Shown here: positions 36,693 to 44,954 of the stretch, one piece after another
Layout of the letters: the number at the start of each line of letters is the position of its first letter
How positions within the stretch are numbered: position 1 is the first letter of the stretch
Assembly: GCF_013408745.1 (NCBI RefSeq)
Contig: NZ_JACCBJ010000001.1
Span: forward strand, 3,224,001-3,288,000
From: Leifsonia soli
Lineage (GTDB): Bacteria > Actinomycetota > Actinomycetes > Actinomycetales > Microbacteriaceae
Direction of reading: 5' to 3'
Length of the DNA: 64,000 nucleotides
Position numbers and translations under genes: made by a program
The notes under the pieces: model-generated
Told to the model about the DNA's origin: nothing
The model's input: only the letters and a program-made list of their open reading frames with translations
Database searches by the model: none

Positions 36693-37135
36693 CGGCGGCG
36701 GACGGACGGCGCGCCTGCGCAGAGCCGCGACCGCACCCAGTCGCCGGCGTCGCCGAGCGGCAGCTCGCCCGAGCGGACGGACCGCACGAAGTCCACCGCG
36801 AGATCGGTGAGCCGGCCGTCGGCGGAGTCGGGCGCATCCCGGCCGACGTGGATGGAGAGCCAGCGCGTGGCGCGCGGTCCGACGCGGGCGGCGACGGAGA
36901 CGATGCCGGCGAAGTGGCGCGCCTGCCCCTCGGTCCCGTCGTCGACGTGCCGGCGGAAGCCGCGGCCGCGGACGCGGTTCGACCCGCCGCTGCCGGCGTC
37001 GAGGAACCAGAACGGACCGCGCCGGACGCCCGCGACCTCGTGACCGAGGTCGCGCAGGAAACGGCTGGGCGATGGGGTCCGTGCGGCGAGGCGGTCGCAC
37101 GCCGCGGCCAGCTGCTCGCAGGCGTCCGCGGTCAC
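36689..37135 (-). CDS. Hypothetical protein coupled to the GH6 gene
   Basis: About 148 residues. The GTG at 37135 shares GTGA with the stop of the GH6 glucanase gene, so the two are probably co-translated. The protein is soluble, Arg-rich, with G-P-F-W-F-L-D-A-G-S-G-G-S-N-R-V-R-G-R-G-F-R-R-H-V-D-D as its most distinctive stretch and a C-terminal W-V-R-S-R-L. I recognise no domain. Much longer frames running upstream from here through the GH6 gene are antisense-frame shadows. Confidence 0.6.
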   Translation of the reverse strand: MTADACEQLAAACDRLAARTPSPSRFLRDLGHEVAGVRRGPFWFLDAGSGGSNRVRGRGFRRHVDDGTEGQARHFAGIVSVAARVGPRATRWLSIHVGRDAPDSADGRLTDLAVDFVRSVRSGELPLGDAGDWVRSRLCAGAPSVRRR

Positions 37136-38157
37136 TTGCCGCGGCCGCTCACGAGCGCCTCCGCTCCGGCCTGCCACCAGACGCCCGCGGCGGGCCCGCC
37201 GTTGCAGCTGCCGTCGCTGACGCCGGGGTGCTTCACCCAGAGCAGCGCATCCAGCTTGCCGTCGGTGCCCTCCATCACCTTCGGGTCCTGACCGAGCGCG
37301 GCGCCGGGCGGATTGCACCACGTGCCCGTCCATCCGTTGCCGTTGCGGGAGACGTCGATCACGTAGTGCTTCCAGCCGACTTTCGACGACAGCCTGCCCG
37401 CGTAGTCGCGTTCGCGCTGGGTCGTGTCGAAGTTCGACACGTTGGTGAAGAAGCCGTGCGCCTGCTCCACATCGGCGCGCTTCAACCAGGCGGCCTGGTC
37501 GTCGGGCGACAGCCAGCGGGCGTTGCCGCCGTCGAGGTAGGTGGCGATGCCCGCGCCTTCGAGGATGCCCACCGACGAGCGCAGCAGGGGGAGCCGGACC
37601 TCCGCCGAGCCGGCGCACTTGTCGGACGACAGCATGGCCAGCGAGTCGGGCTCCAGCAGGACGACCGCACCGCTTCCTTCCAGGGTGGAGGCGATGGTCC
37701 GGATCCACGGGAGGTACTGGTCGGCGGCGAGCCCGCCCTTCGAGTAGCCGCCGCAGTCGCGGTTCGGGATGCCGTAGGCGACGAACACCGGCGTCGCCTG
37801 CTGCGAACGGGCATCCGCGACATCGTTGCGGAGCTCGGTCACCAGGCGGTCGCCCTGGAACCACTCGCCCAGCCAGACGGCCGTCGGCACGGCGGCGATC
37901 CGGCCGACGACGCCCGCAGCCGCGGTGTCGCCCTGGGCCAGCAGGCGCTTCTGCGCCGCGGCCGCCTCGGTGTTCGGATCGAGGTAGAGGCGCGGTGACG
38001 CGAACGCGGGCTTCAGGCTGTCCGTGATCGGCGGCGGGGTGGTCGGACCGCTGACCGCGGGCGGGGGCGTCGCAGCCCGCAGGCCGACCCCGACGGCCGC
38101 GGCGACCGCGACGAGGGCGAGCGCCCCCACGACTGCTGCGACGACCGGTTTCCGCAT
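37132..38157 (-). CDS. Secreted or anchored glycoside hydrolase family 6 protein (endoglucanase-like)
   Basis: About 341 residues. An N-terminal hydrophobic segment (V-A-A-V-V-G-A-L-A-L-V-A-V-A-A-A-V-G) acts as signal peptide or anchor. The GH6 domain shows V-F-V-A-Y-G-I-P-N-R-D-C-G-G-Y-S, L-E-P-D-S-L-A, Y-V-I-D-V-S-R-N-G-N-G, W-C-N-P-P-G-A-A-L-G and W-V-K-H-P-G-V-S-D-G-S-C. It should cleave beta-1,4-glucan by inversion. There is no carbohydrate-binding module. AGGGGAG precedes the ATG at 38157. The GH1 beta-glucosidase at 49452 could process its products. Confidence 0.9.
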   Translation of the reverse strand: MRKPVVAAVVGALALVAVAAAVGVGLRAATPPPAVSGPTTPPPITDSLKPAFASPRLYLDPNTEAAAAQKRLLAQGDTAAAGVVGRIAAVPTAVWLGEWFQGDRLVTELRNDVADARSQQATPVFVAYGIPNRDCGGYSKGGLAADQYLPWIRTIASTLEGSGAVVLLEPDSLAMLSSDKCAGSAEVRLPLLRSSVGILEGAGIATYLDGGNARWLSPDDQAAWLKRADVEQAHGFFTNVSNFDTTQRERDYAGRLSSKVGWKHYVIDVSRNGNGWTGTWCNPPGAALGQDPKVMEGTDGKLDALLWVKHPGVSDGSCNGGPAAGVWWQAGAEALVSGRGK

Positions 38158-38322
38158 CCGCTCCCCTTCCGCGCACTCCCGGAAGTCCACACCCTAACAG
38201 CGCCGGGTGGACCGCATCCGTGTCGCCCGGATTGGGGTACAGACCCGTGTCCTCCAAACGACCCACAGACCGGTCTTTCTGGCTATGCTCGCGGATGTCA
38301 CACCCGAGTTACTGTCTTGAGC

Positions 38323-38357
38323 CCCGCGGGAGCCGACCCGAAACCGGCCCGCGGGAG
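38323..38357 (+). repeat. Repeated CCCGCGGGAG in the leader of the following gene
   Basis: Two copies (38323-38332 and 38348-38357), each containing the palindrome CCCGCGGG, so the copies can also pair with each other as a stem. They lie 26 bases before the GTG at 38383 and may affect its translation. The rest of the 225-base gap shows a palindrome AGACCGGTCT (38267-38276) and nothing else. Confidence 0.3.
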
Positions 38358-38382
38358 AACCCGAACGCGCAAAGGACGTATC

Positions 38383-38856
38383 GTGCACACCACCCTGCCC
38401 TACAACCATGCCCACGACCGGGCCCAGCTGCTCGCCCGCCGCCACGAGCGCGACCTGCACTGGGCGAAGGAGCGCCGTCGCCAGCACGAGCGCGAGAACG
38501 CGGAGGCGCGGGCGCTGCTGGCGACGCACCCGCTGCGCCTCGCCGGTGCGACGCTGTGGACTTCCGCGGCGGCGCTCGCCGCGATCGGCGCCGGCTGGGC
38601 GGTCGCCCTCGCCGTGACCGCTCCCGGCTGGCAGGCCGCCATGGACGTCGCAGGCGCGACCCTCACCCTCGCCGTGCTCCTCGCGTCCACGATCTCCCTC
38701 GCGCGGATCCGTGGACGCCGGGCCGCCGCCCGGGCGTTGCTGCGCAGCAGGGACGCGCGCCTCTCGCACACGCAGTACCACATCCACGAGAGCGTGCACT
38801 CGTTCATCGACGCCCGGGTGGACGTGGTCAACACCCGGCAGCCGGTCGTCGCCTGA
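38383..38856 (+). CDS. Two-helix membrane protein of unknown function
   Basis: About 157 residues from the GTG at 38383, which has AAAGGA about seven bases upstream (a TTG at 38317 would add 22 residues). A His/Arg/Glu-rich N-terminal helix (H-E-R-D-L-H-W-A-K-E-R-R-R-Q-H) precedes two membrane helices at about 56-78 and 84-104, then a basic and His-rich tail (S-H-T-Q-Y-H-I-H-E-S-V-H-S-F). The many His residues on both sides could bind metal; that is only a suggestion. Convergent with the ClpP gene. Confidence 0.6.
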   Translation: MHTTLPYNHAHDRAQLLARRHERDLHWAKERRRQHERENAEARALLATHPLRLAGATLWTSAAALAAIGAGWAVALAVTAPGWQAAMDVAGATLTLAVLLASTISLARIRGRRAAARALLRSRDARLSHTQYHIHESVHSFIDARVDVVNTRQPVVA

Positions 38857-38878
38857 CGGCTCTGCGGCTGGAGGGCGG

Positions 38879-39439
38879 CTACGGCCTGAGGGCGGTCGTC
38901 GACCCGACCACCTCATCCACGAAGCCGTAGTCGCGGGCCTCGTCGGCGGTGAACCAGCGGTCGCGGTCGCCGTCCTCGATGATCTGCTCCACCGGGCGCC
39001 CGGTCTGCTGGCTGGTGAGCTCGGCCATGCGGCGTTTGAAGTGCAGGATCTGCTTCGCCTGGGTCTGGATGTCGGCGGACGTGCCGCCGAAGCCGCCGTG
39101 CGGCTGGTGCATGACCACGGAGGAGTTGGGGAGGGCGTAGCGCTTGCCGCGCTTCCCCGACGACAGCAGGAACTGGCCCATGGAGGCGGCGAAGCCGAGC
39201 GCGAGCGTCGCCACGTCGGCCTTCACGAAGTTCATGGTGTCGAAGATGGCGAAGCCCGCCGTGACGGATCCGCCCGGGGAGTTGATGTACAGGAAGATGT
39301 CGCGGTCGGGCGCGATCGAGTCGAGGAGGAGCAGCTGGGCGCAGATGTCGTTGGCGACCTCGTCGGTCACCTCGCTGCCGAGGAAGACGATGCGCTCGTC
39401 GAGCAGCCGCTGAACGGGAGAGGTCTTGTCGGTGTCCAT
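38879..39439 (-). CDS. ClpP-like protease subunit, not linked to clpX
   Basis: About 186 residues. Ser86 (F-A-A-S-M-G-Q), His111 (V-V-M-H-Q-P-H-G-G) and Asp160 form a complete ClpP triad; I-N-S-P-G-G-S-V-T is the oxyanion strand. The usual G-Q-A-A-S-M-G-A is changed to G-F-A-A-S-M-G-Q. No clpX or second clpP is beside it, so it is likely an accessory ClpP in addition to the normal actinobacterial ClpP1P2 encoded elsewhere. It diverges from the lipase gene. Confidence 0.88.
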   Translation of the reverse strand: MDTDKTSPVQRLLDERIVFLGSEVTDEVANDICAQLLLLDSIAPDRDIFLYINSPGGSVTAGFAIFDTMNFVKADVATLALGFAASMGQFLLSSGKRGKRYALPNSSVVMHQPHGGFGGTSADIQTQAKQILHFKRRMAELTSQQTGRPVEQIIEDGDRDRWFTADEARDYGFVDEVVGSTTALRP

Positions 39440-39547
39440 GAGGCCAGTGTGCGAGTCGCGTCGCCCGGTGTCTGCGGCTTCTGCCCGCCGCGAATCTGCG
39501 CAGGGCAGACCGCGCCGATGACGGGTGCGGCGTGCCAGCATGGACCC

Positions 39548-40741
39548 GTGCGGAGGCAGGGGAGCGGATGGCGCACCGCGGTCGGCGGTGTTCTCGCGGC
39601 GGTTCTGGCCGTCACGGCCCTCGGCGGCTGCTCGCAGGAGGTCCGTGGCGAGGAGGACCTGGCCGCGCGGCCGTACACCGGTGCGTTCTACGACGACCCG
39701 CCCGCGGCGCCCGGGACGCCGGGCGAGATCGTGCGGTCGGAGCTGGCGGCGGGCGGTCCGTTCGGGGCGACGGCGTGGCGCATCCTGTTCCGGTCGACCG
39801 ACCTGTCCGATCGACCGGTGCTGAACAGCGGGATGCTGCTGGAGCCGGACGGGCCGGCGCCCGACGGCGGCAGGACCATCGTGTCGTGGACGCACCCGAC
39901 GACCGGCAGCGCCGAGAAGTGCGCGCCGTCGCGATCGGCCGACCCCTACGTGTGGATCGAAGGGCTGCAGGGGCTGCTGAAGCAGGGCTACGCGGTGGTG
40001 TCGACCGACTACACCGGGATGGGTGTCCCCGGCCCGAACTCGTACCTCGTCGGCGCCACCGAGGGGCGCAACGTGCTGGACGCGGCCCGCGCCGCCCGCG
40101 ACTTCCTCGGGTCGGCCGCCAGCGGCCGCGTCCTGTTGTGGGGGCACTCGCAGGGCGGGCAGGCGGCCCTGTTCGCCGCGCAGTCGTGGGAGGAGTACGC
40201 GCCGGAGCTCGACCTGAGGGCGGTCGCCGTCGCCGCTCCGGCGACGGACCTGGCGTCGCTGATGCGCGCCGACATCGGCGACGTCTCCGGGGTCAGCATC
40301 GCGTCTTACGCCTTCGACGCCTACGCGGACGTGTACGGAGCGCCGCTCGACTCCATCCTCACTCCCGCCGCCGTCGCCGCGCTGCCGACGATGGCGGGAT
40401 TCTGCCTGCTCACCCAGAACCGGGCACTGCACGACGTCGCGCAGCCTCTCGTCGGCCGGTTCCTGGCGGGCGATCCCGAGACGACGGAGCCGTGGGCCGG
40501 CCTGCTCGCGGCGAACACACCGGGCGCAGCCGCGATCCCCGTCCCCCTGTTCGTGGCGCAGGGGCTCAGCGACAAGCTGGTGCGGCCGGCGTCGACGGCG
40601 TCATTCGTGGCCGGCGAGAAGCAGCGCGGTACGGACGTCGTCTACGACGCCATCCCGGGCGCGACGCACGGAACGGTGGCGAACACCGCCCTGCCCGCGG
40701 TGCTGCGGTTCTTCGGCAGCCACGACGGCGCTGCCGAGTGA
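39548..40741 (+). CDS. Secretory lipase (LIP family), probable lipoprotein
   Basis: About 397 residues from the GTG at 39548; an ATG at 39518 would add ten residues. The signal peptide ends in L-G-G-C, so Cys28 is probably lipidated. The LIP-family alpha/beta-hydrolase shows Y-T-G-M-G (oxyanion), G-H-S-Q-G-G-Q-A (nucleophile Ser), the Asp in L-S-D-K-L-V and His in G-A-T-H-G. It probably hydrolyses short-chain esters or triglycerides outside the cell. Its stop shares GTGA with a possible start of the IclR regulator gene. Confidence 0.85.
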   Translation: MRRQGSGWRTAVGGVLAAVLAVTALGGCSQEVRGEEDLAARPYTGAFYDDPPAAPGTPGEIVRSELAAGGPFGATAWRILFRSTDLSDRPVLNSGMLLEPDGPAPDGGRTIVSWTHPTTGSAEKCAPSRSADPYVWIEGLQGLLKQGYAVVSTDYTGMGVPGPNSYLVGATEGRNVLDAARAARDFLGSAASGRVLLWGHSQGGQAALFAAQSWEEYAPELDLRAVAVAAPATDLASLMRADIGDVSGVSIASYAFDAYADVYGAPLDSILTPAAVAALPTMAGFCLLTQNRALHDVAQPLVGRFLAGDPETTEPWAGLLAANTPGAAAIPVPLFVAQGLSDKLVRPASTASFVAGEKQRGTDVVYDAIPGATHGTVANTALPAVLRFFGSHDGAAE

Positions 40742-40748
40742 ACGTTTC

Positions 40749-40761
40749 TATAATCGAACAC
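40749..40761 (+). promoter_or_regulatory. -10 box for a probably leaderless IclR transcript
   Basis: A perfect TATAAT (40749-40754) is followed by seven bases and then GTG at 40762. That spacing puts the transcription start at or next to the GTG, the arrangement of a leaderless message. No convincing -35 hexamer is present. Confidence 0.5.
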
Positions 40762-41475
40762 GTGCCTCCCGCCGATGACGCTCCGCAGACCCCGCCCCTG
40801 CAGACGCTCTCGCGCGGCATCCGGACGCTGGAGCTGCTCGCCGACGCGGGCGAGCCCCTCAGCATCCCGGTGATCGCGGCGCGGCTGGGCCTGCACCGCT
40901 CGATCACGTACCGCATCCTCCGCACGCTGGAGGACCACGGACTGGTGGTGCGCGACGCCGCCGGTGCGGTCGAGCTCGGGCCGCGGATGGCCAGCCTCGC
41001 CCGATCGGTGTCGCGCGACCTGCAGTCGGCGGCCCTTCCGCAGCTGACGGCCGTCGCCAACGAGCTCACGATGACGGCCTTCCTCGCCGTGCTCGACCGC
41101 CATGACGTGGTCACCCTGGTGACGGTGGAGCCGTCGCACGCGCACGCCACCGTGGCGCAGCGGCCGGGGACGCGGCATCCCCTCGCCTCCGGCGCCCCGG
41201 GGATCGCGATCCAGTCGGCCCTGACGGAGGCGCAGTGGCGGGCGCTGCCGGGGGAGCATCCCCGCGAGGCCGCCGCGCTGGCGCAGCGCCGCGGTTACGC
41301 CACCAGTCACGACGAGGTGATCGCCGGACTCGCATCCATCGCCGTGCCGGTCGTCGCCCCCGGCCAGCCCGTGGCGGCGCTCGCCGTGGTCTACGTCGCG
41401 AACGACGTGGACGCCGCCGCGATCGGCGCGCGCCTGCGGACCGCCGCCGCCGCCATCGAGGCCGACCTGCGCTGA
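40762..41475 (+). CDS. IclR-family transcriptional regulator
   Basis: About 237 residues. The winged helix is at about 21-75 (I-P-V-I-A-A-R-L-G-L-H-R-S-I-T-Y-R-I-L-R-T-L-E), followed by a GAF-like effector domain ending A-L-A-V-V-Y-V. GTG 40762 is preferred because of the TATAAT seven bases upstream; a GTG at 40738 overlapping the lipase stop would add eight residues. A perfect IclR-type palindrome precedes the convergent monooxygenase gene at 43451, so control of an aromatic hydroxylase is likely. Confidence 0.87.
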   Translation: MPPADDAPQTPPLQTLSRGIRTLELLADAGEPLSIPVIAARLGLHRSITYRILRTLEDHGLVVRDAAGAVELGPRMASLARSVSRDLQSAALPQLTAVANELTMTAFLAVLDRHDVVTLVTVEPSHAHATVAQRPGTRHPLASGAPGIAIQSALTEAQWRALPGEHPREAAALAQRRGYATSHDEVIAGLASIAVPVVAPGQPVAALAVVYVANDVDAAAIGARLRTAAAAIEADLR

Positions 41476-41480
41476 CCCAC

Positions 41481-41552
41481 CCACCGTCGAGTCCACAAAC
41501 TTTGCACGCCCGCGCGGCGTTTCGTGTGCAATTTGTGCGGACTCGACGGTGG
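41481..41552. repeat. Intergenic hairpin repeat, copy 2, between convergent genes
   Basis: CCACCGTCGAGTCC (41481-41494) and GGACTCGACGGTGG (41539-41552) are perfect 14-base arms. Inner blocks ACAAACTTTGCAC and GTGCAATTTGT also pair, so nearly the whole element folds into one hairpin. It is an inverted, about 85-90 % similar copy of 21734-21799. It fills the gap between the ends of the IclR and monooxygenase genes and could terminate both. Confidence 0.78.
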
Positions 41553-41558
41553 TGGGGG

Positions 41559-43451
41559 TCAGGCGGTGAGGGTTCGGGTGAGGAGGATGGGGCGGAAGAA
41601 TACGGCGAGTTCGGCGGTGGCGGACAGGGGGAGTATGGCCGAGACGTACTGATCGGGGCGGACGACGACGATCGCGCCGCCTCGGTCGATCCCGCGGACC
41701 GCGAAGATGTCGTCGGCCGGGTCGGCCGCGTAGACCTTCTCGTAGTCGATCAGCCCGAACGGTCCGACCCGGGGGAGGAACAGGTCGGGGACGACGCCGA
41801 GGTCGACGGCCGTGTGGTCCTGCTGGTAGATCACCTTGACGTCGAACCACGCGTCCGGATCCGCCCCAGCGGGCGTCGCGGCGAGCGGCGAGTCGGGAGA
41901 CTCCGAGAGCCACGCCGCGAGGTCGGCGACCGCCGAAGGCTCTCCGGCCCTGGCGGCGTCGGCGAAGACGTAGATGCGCCACCGGCCGTCGGCGCGCGCG
42001 TGGTGCCCGAGGTGCACCGGATTGCCGTCGCAGACTCGCTTCACCCCAGCCGACTTGAAGCGCTTGCCGACCGGGAAGCCCGTCGCGAGCTCCTGGTGGC
42101 TCTGCTCCCCGACGATGAGGGAGGGCGCGTACTGGGTCATGAAGCCGGCGGGGAACTCGGCGGTGCGGACGTAGAAGTCCTCCAGCTCCGACGGGCTCTC
42201 GAACTCCTCCGGCTTCTTCGCCATCAGCGTCGACCACTGCTTGTCGAAGTCGATGAGGTCCTTCGCCACCACCTGCCGCTCGGCGGAGTAGGTCGCGAGC
42301 AGGCTCTCCGGGCTCCGGCCGTCGAGCACATGCCCGAGCTTCCAGCCGATGTTGAAGCCGTCCTGCATCGACACGTTCATGCCCTGGCCGGCCTTCGCAC
42401 TGTGCGTGTGGCAGGCGTCACCGGTGATGAAGACCCGCGGCGTGCGCATCCCGAGCTCCTCCGGCCGTACGTCGTCGAAGCGGTCGGTCAGCCGGTGGCC
42501 GACCTCGTACACGCTGTGCCAGGCGACGTTCCGCACGTCCAGCGTGTACGGGTGGAGGATGCGGTTCGCCCGCTCGATGATCTGCTCGATGGAGGTCGCC
42601 CGCACGGCGCCCTTGTCGTCGGGCGCGACCTCGCCGAGGTCGACGTACATCCGGAACAGGTAGCCGCCTTCGCGCGGGATGAGCAGGATGTTGCCCGCCT
42701 CCGACTGGATCGAGCACTTCGTCCGGATGTCGGGGAAGTCGGTGACCGCCAGCACGTCCATCACCCCCCACGCGTGATTGGCCTGGTCGCCGGCGAGGTG
42801 GCAGCCGATCGCCTCGCGGACCATGCTGCGCGCTCCGTCGGCTCCGATGACGTACTTCGCGTGCACGACGCGCTCGGCGCCCTCGTCCGGTCCCGCCGTC
42901 CGGCGCAGGGTGACGGCGACGGGATGCTCGCCGTCGCCGACCTCGAGCCGCACCAGCTCATGGCCGTAGTCCGGCGTCATCCGCGCGGGCGAGTTCGCCA
43001 TCACCTCGGCGAAGTAGTCGAGCACGCGGGCCTGGTTGACGATCAGGTGGGGGAACTCGCTGACGCCGGTGGGGTCGTCGACCGGCCGCGCGGTGCGCAC
43101 GATGCGCGACGGGTCGGCAGGGTCGGGTTTCCAGAAGGCCATCTCGGTGATCCGGTACGCCTCCGCGATGATCCGCTCGGCGAAGCCGAAGGCCTGGAAG
43201 GTCTCGACGCTGCGGGCCTGGATGCCGTCGGCCTGCCCGATCGCGAGCCGCCCGGGCCGGCGCTCGACGATCCGCGTCGTGACGTTCGGGAACTGGGAGA
43301 GCTGCGCTGCGGCGATCATGCCCGCCGGGCCGGTGCCGACGATGAGCACGTCCATCTCGTCGGGCAGCTCGGCCGGGCGGTCGATCCCGGTGCCGGCCGG
43401 CTCCTGGATGCGCGGGTCGCCCGAGACGTAGCCGTGGTGGTGGAACTGCAC
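41559..43451 (-). CDS. FAD-dependent aromatic monooxygenase, 3-hydroxybenzoate 4-hydroxylase-like
   Basis: About 630 residues. Starts V/M-Q-F-H-H-H-G-Y-V-S-G-D-P-R, then the FAD Rossmann motif V-G-T-G-P-A-G (38-44), Q-A-D-G-I-Q-A-R-S, the DG motif Y-V-I-G-A-D-G-A-R-S and the GD motif F-I-T-G-D-A-C-H-T-H-S. The C-terminal 180 residues are the thioredoxin-like domain of the phenol hydroxylase subgroup. GTG 43451 has GAGG six bases upstream; ATG 43481 would start at the edge of the operator. Substrate by resemblance: 3-hydroxybenzoate or a related phenol; no ring-cleavage gene is nearby. Confidence 0.85.
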   Translation of the reverse strand: MQFHHHGYVSGDPRIQEPAGTGIDRPAELPDEMDVLIVGTGPAGMIAAAQLSQFPNVTTRIVERRPGRLAIGQADGIQARSVETFQAFGFAERIIAEAYRITEMAFWKPDPADPSRIVRTARPVDDPTGVSEFPHLIVNQARVLDYFAEVMANSPARMTPDYGHELVRLEVGDGEHPVAVTLRRTAGPDEGAERVVHAKYVIGADGARSMVREAIGCHLAGDQANHAWGVMDVLAVTDFPDIRTKCSIQSEAGNILLIPREGGYLFRMYVDLGEVAPDDKGAVRATSIEQIIERANRILHPYTLDVRNVAWHSVYEVGHRLTDRFDDVRPEELGMRTPRVFITGDACHTHSAKAGQGMNVSMQDGFNIGWKLGHVLDGRSPESLLATYSAERQVVAKDLIDFDKQWSTLMAKKPEEFESPSELEDFYVRTAEFPAGFMTQYAPSLIVGEQSHQELATGFPVGKRFKSAGVKRVCDGNPVHLGHHARADGRWRIYVFADAARAGEPSAVADLAAWLSESPDSPLAATPAGADPDAWFDVKVIYQQDHTAVDLGVVPDLFLPRVGPFGLIDYEKVYAADPADDIFAVRGIDRGGAIVVVRPDQYVSAILPLSATAELAVFFRPILLTRTLTA

Positions 43452-43481
43452 GAGAACCTCACTTCGTCGTAAGTCGTTCAT

Positions 43482-43504
43482 TATGCGAACGCCGTGTTCG
43501 CATA
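43482..43504. promoter_or_regulatory. Perfect 9-5-9 palindrome, probable IclR operator
   Basis: TATGCGAAC, GCCGT, GTTCGCATA. It lies 31 bases before the GTG of the monooxygenase gene, in the divergent gap with the sulfhydrylase gene. Length and spacing fit operators of IclR regulators of aromatic catabolism, and an IclR gene is the next gene but one. Confidence 0.6.
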
Positions 43505-43600
43505 TCGCGCACCCAGAGTACCTCATTCCGAAATGGCTGCGCCGCGTAGCTTTGTGCAACAGAAGGCCCTTCGGGAGGGGCCGTGCCGCACCATAGGGGC

Positions 43601-44947
43601 ATGTCGGAGTTCAGCACAGCCCAGGTGCACGCGGGAGAGGCCCGCGATGCCGCCCACGGCGCCCGGGTCACGCCCATCTACCTCACCGCGGGGTTCGAGT
43701 TCGACAGCTTCGCCCAGGCCGAGGGCCGTTTCGGCGGCGCCGAGCCCGGCTACACCTACAGCCGTTCCGGCAACCCGACGACCGCCGCGCTGGAACGGCG
43801 CGTCGCCGCCCTGGAGCGCGGGCGCGAGGCGATCGCGGTCGGCAGCGGCCAGGCGGCCCTCACGGTCGCGCTGCTCGGGCTCGTGCAGGCCGGCGACCAC
43901 ATCCTGTCGGCCCAGAGCGTCTACTCGGGCACGCGGGGGCTGTTCGAGAACGGTCTGCGCAGGCTCGGGGTCGAGATCGAGTTCGTCGACGACCCCGCCG
44001 ACCTCGCGGAGTGGCGGCGGCGCATCCGGCCCACCACCCGGGTGCTGTTCGGGGAGTCCATCGCGAACCCCGGCACGGAGATCCTCGACATCGCGGGCGT
44101 CGCCACCGTCGCGCACGAGAACGGCATCCCTTTCGTGGTCGACAACACGCTCGCCACCCCCTACCTGCTGCGGCCGGGTGACCACGGCGCCGACATCGTC
44201 GTCCACTCCGCCAGCAAGTACCTCGGCGGCCACGGCTCCACGCTCGGCGGACTGGTCGTCGACCAGGGGAGCTACGACTGGGCGGCCTCGCCGTTCGCTC
44301 ACCTGACCGGACCGGACGAGTGGCTGGACGGCGCGAGCTACGTGGATGTGCACGGCGCTGCCGCGTACACCGCCTTCACCAGGTCGGTCGTCGCGTCGCT
44401 GTTCGGGCCGGTGCTGTCGCCGCTGAACGCCTTCCTCATCCAGCAGGGCATCGAGACCCTCTCGCTGCGGGTGCAGCGGCAGTCGGACACGGCGCTCGCC
44501 GTCGCCCGCTGGCTGGAGGCCCAGCCCGAGGTGTCCGGCGTGGACTACGCGGGTCTGCCGTCGCACCCCTCGCATCCCCTCGCCCAGCGGTACCTAACGC
44601 GCGGGCAGGGCGCGGTGCTCGGGTTCACGCTCTCCGGTGGGGCCGCCGCGGCCGAACGGTTCTACGACGCCGTCGAGCTGTTCAGCCGGATGACGCACAT
44701 CGGCGACGTGCGGTCGCTCATCCTCCACCCCGCATCGACGACGCACGCGCACCTGCCCCGGGAGGTCCGTGAGGGCACCGGCATCGGTCCGGGCCTGCTG
44801 CGGCTCTCGATCGGCCTGGAGGATCCGGACGACCTCATCGCCGACCTCGCGCGCGGCATCGCGGCGGTCGCGGCGACCGATGTGGTGGTGTCCGATGCGG
44901 CTGCGGAGCCGATTCCGGCGGCGCTGGCCGCCACGGCGGGGAGGTAG
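43601..44947 (+). CDS. PLP-dependent O-acetylhomoserine sulfhydrylase-like enzyme
   Basis: About 448 residues. F-S-T-A-Q-V-H-A-G-E at the start and Y-S-R-S-G-N-P-T are family signatures of Cys/Met-metabolism PLP enzymes; G-S-G-Q-A-A-L-T binds the phosphate, V-D-N-T-L-A-T-P-Y-L and H-S-A-S-K-Y-L-G-G-H-G carry the cofactor Asp and Schiff-base Lys. Length is that of O-acetylhomoserine sulfhydrylases rather than cystathionine gamma-synthase (about 380). ATG 43601 is used; GTG 43583 behind GGGAGGGG is an alternative. The monooxygenase gene seven bases on suggests use of sulfur released from organosulfur compounds. Confidence 0.88.
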   Translation: MSEFSTAQVHAGEARDAAHGARVTPIYLTAGFEFDSFAQAEGRFGGAEPGYTYSRSGNPTTAALERRVAALERGREAIAVGSGQAALTVALLGLVQAGDHILSAQSVYSGTRGLFENGLRRLGVEIEFVDDPADLAEWRRRIRPTTRVLFGESIANPGTEILDIAGVATVAHENGIPFVVDNTLATPYLLRPGDHGADIVVHSASKYLGGHGSTLGGLVVDQGSYDWAASPFAHLTGPDEWLDGASYVDVHGAAAYTAFTRSVVASLFGPVLSPLNAFLIQQGIETLSLRVQRQSDTALAVARWLEAQPEVSGVDYAGLPSHPSHPLAQRYLTRGQGAVLGFTLSGGAAAAERFYDAVELFSRMTHIGDVRSLILHPASTTHAHLPREVREGTGIGPGLLRLSIGLEDPDDLIADLARGIAAVAATDVVVSDAAAEPIPAALAATAGR

Positions 44948-44954
44948 GCGGACC

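Noticed and set aside
36689..38266. Minus-strand 525-codon frame spanning the GH6 gene
   Set aside because: Only its last 148 codons look like protein, starting at a GTG that overlaps the GH6 stop; the rest is the GH6 gene in the wrong frame.
41559..43451. Assignment as para-hydroxybenzoate hydroxylase (PobA)
   Set aside because: The protein is about 630 residues with a thioredoxin-like C-terminal domain, far longer than PobA (about 390).
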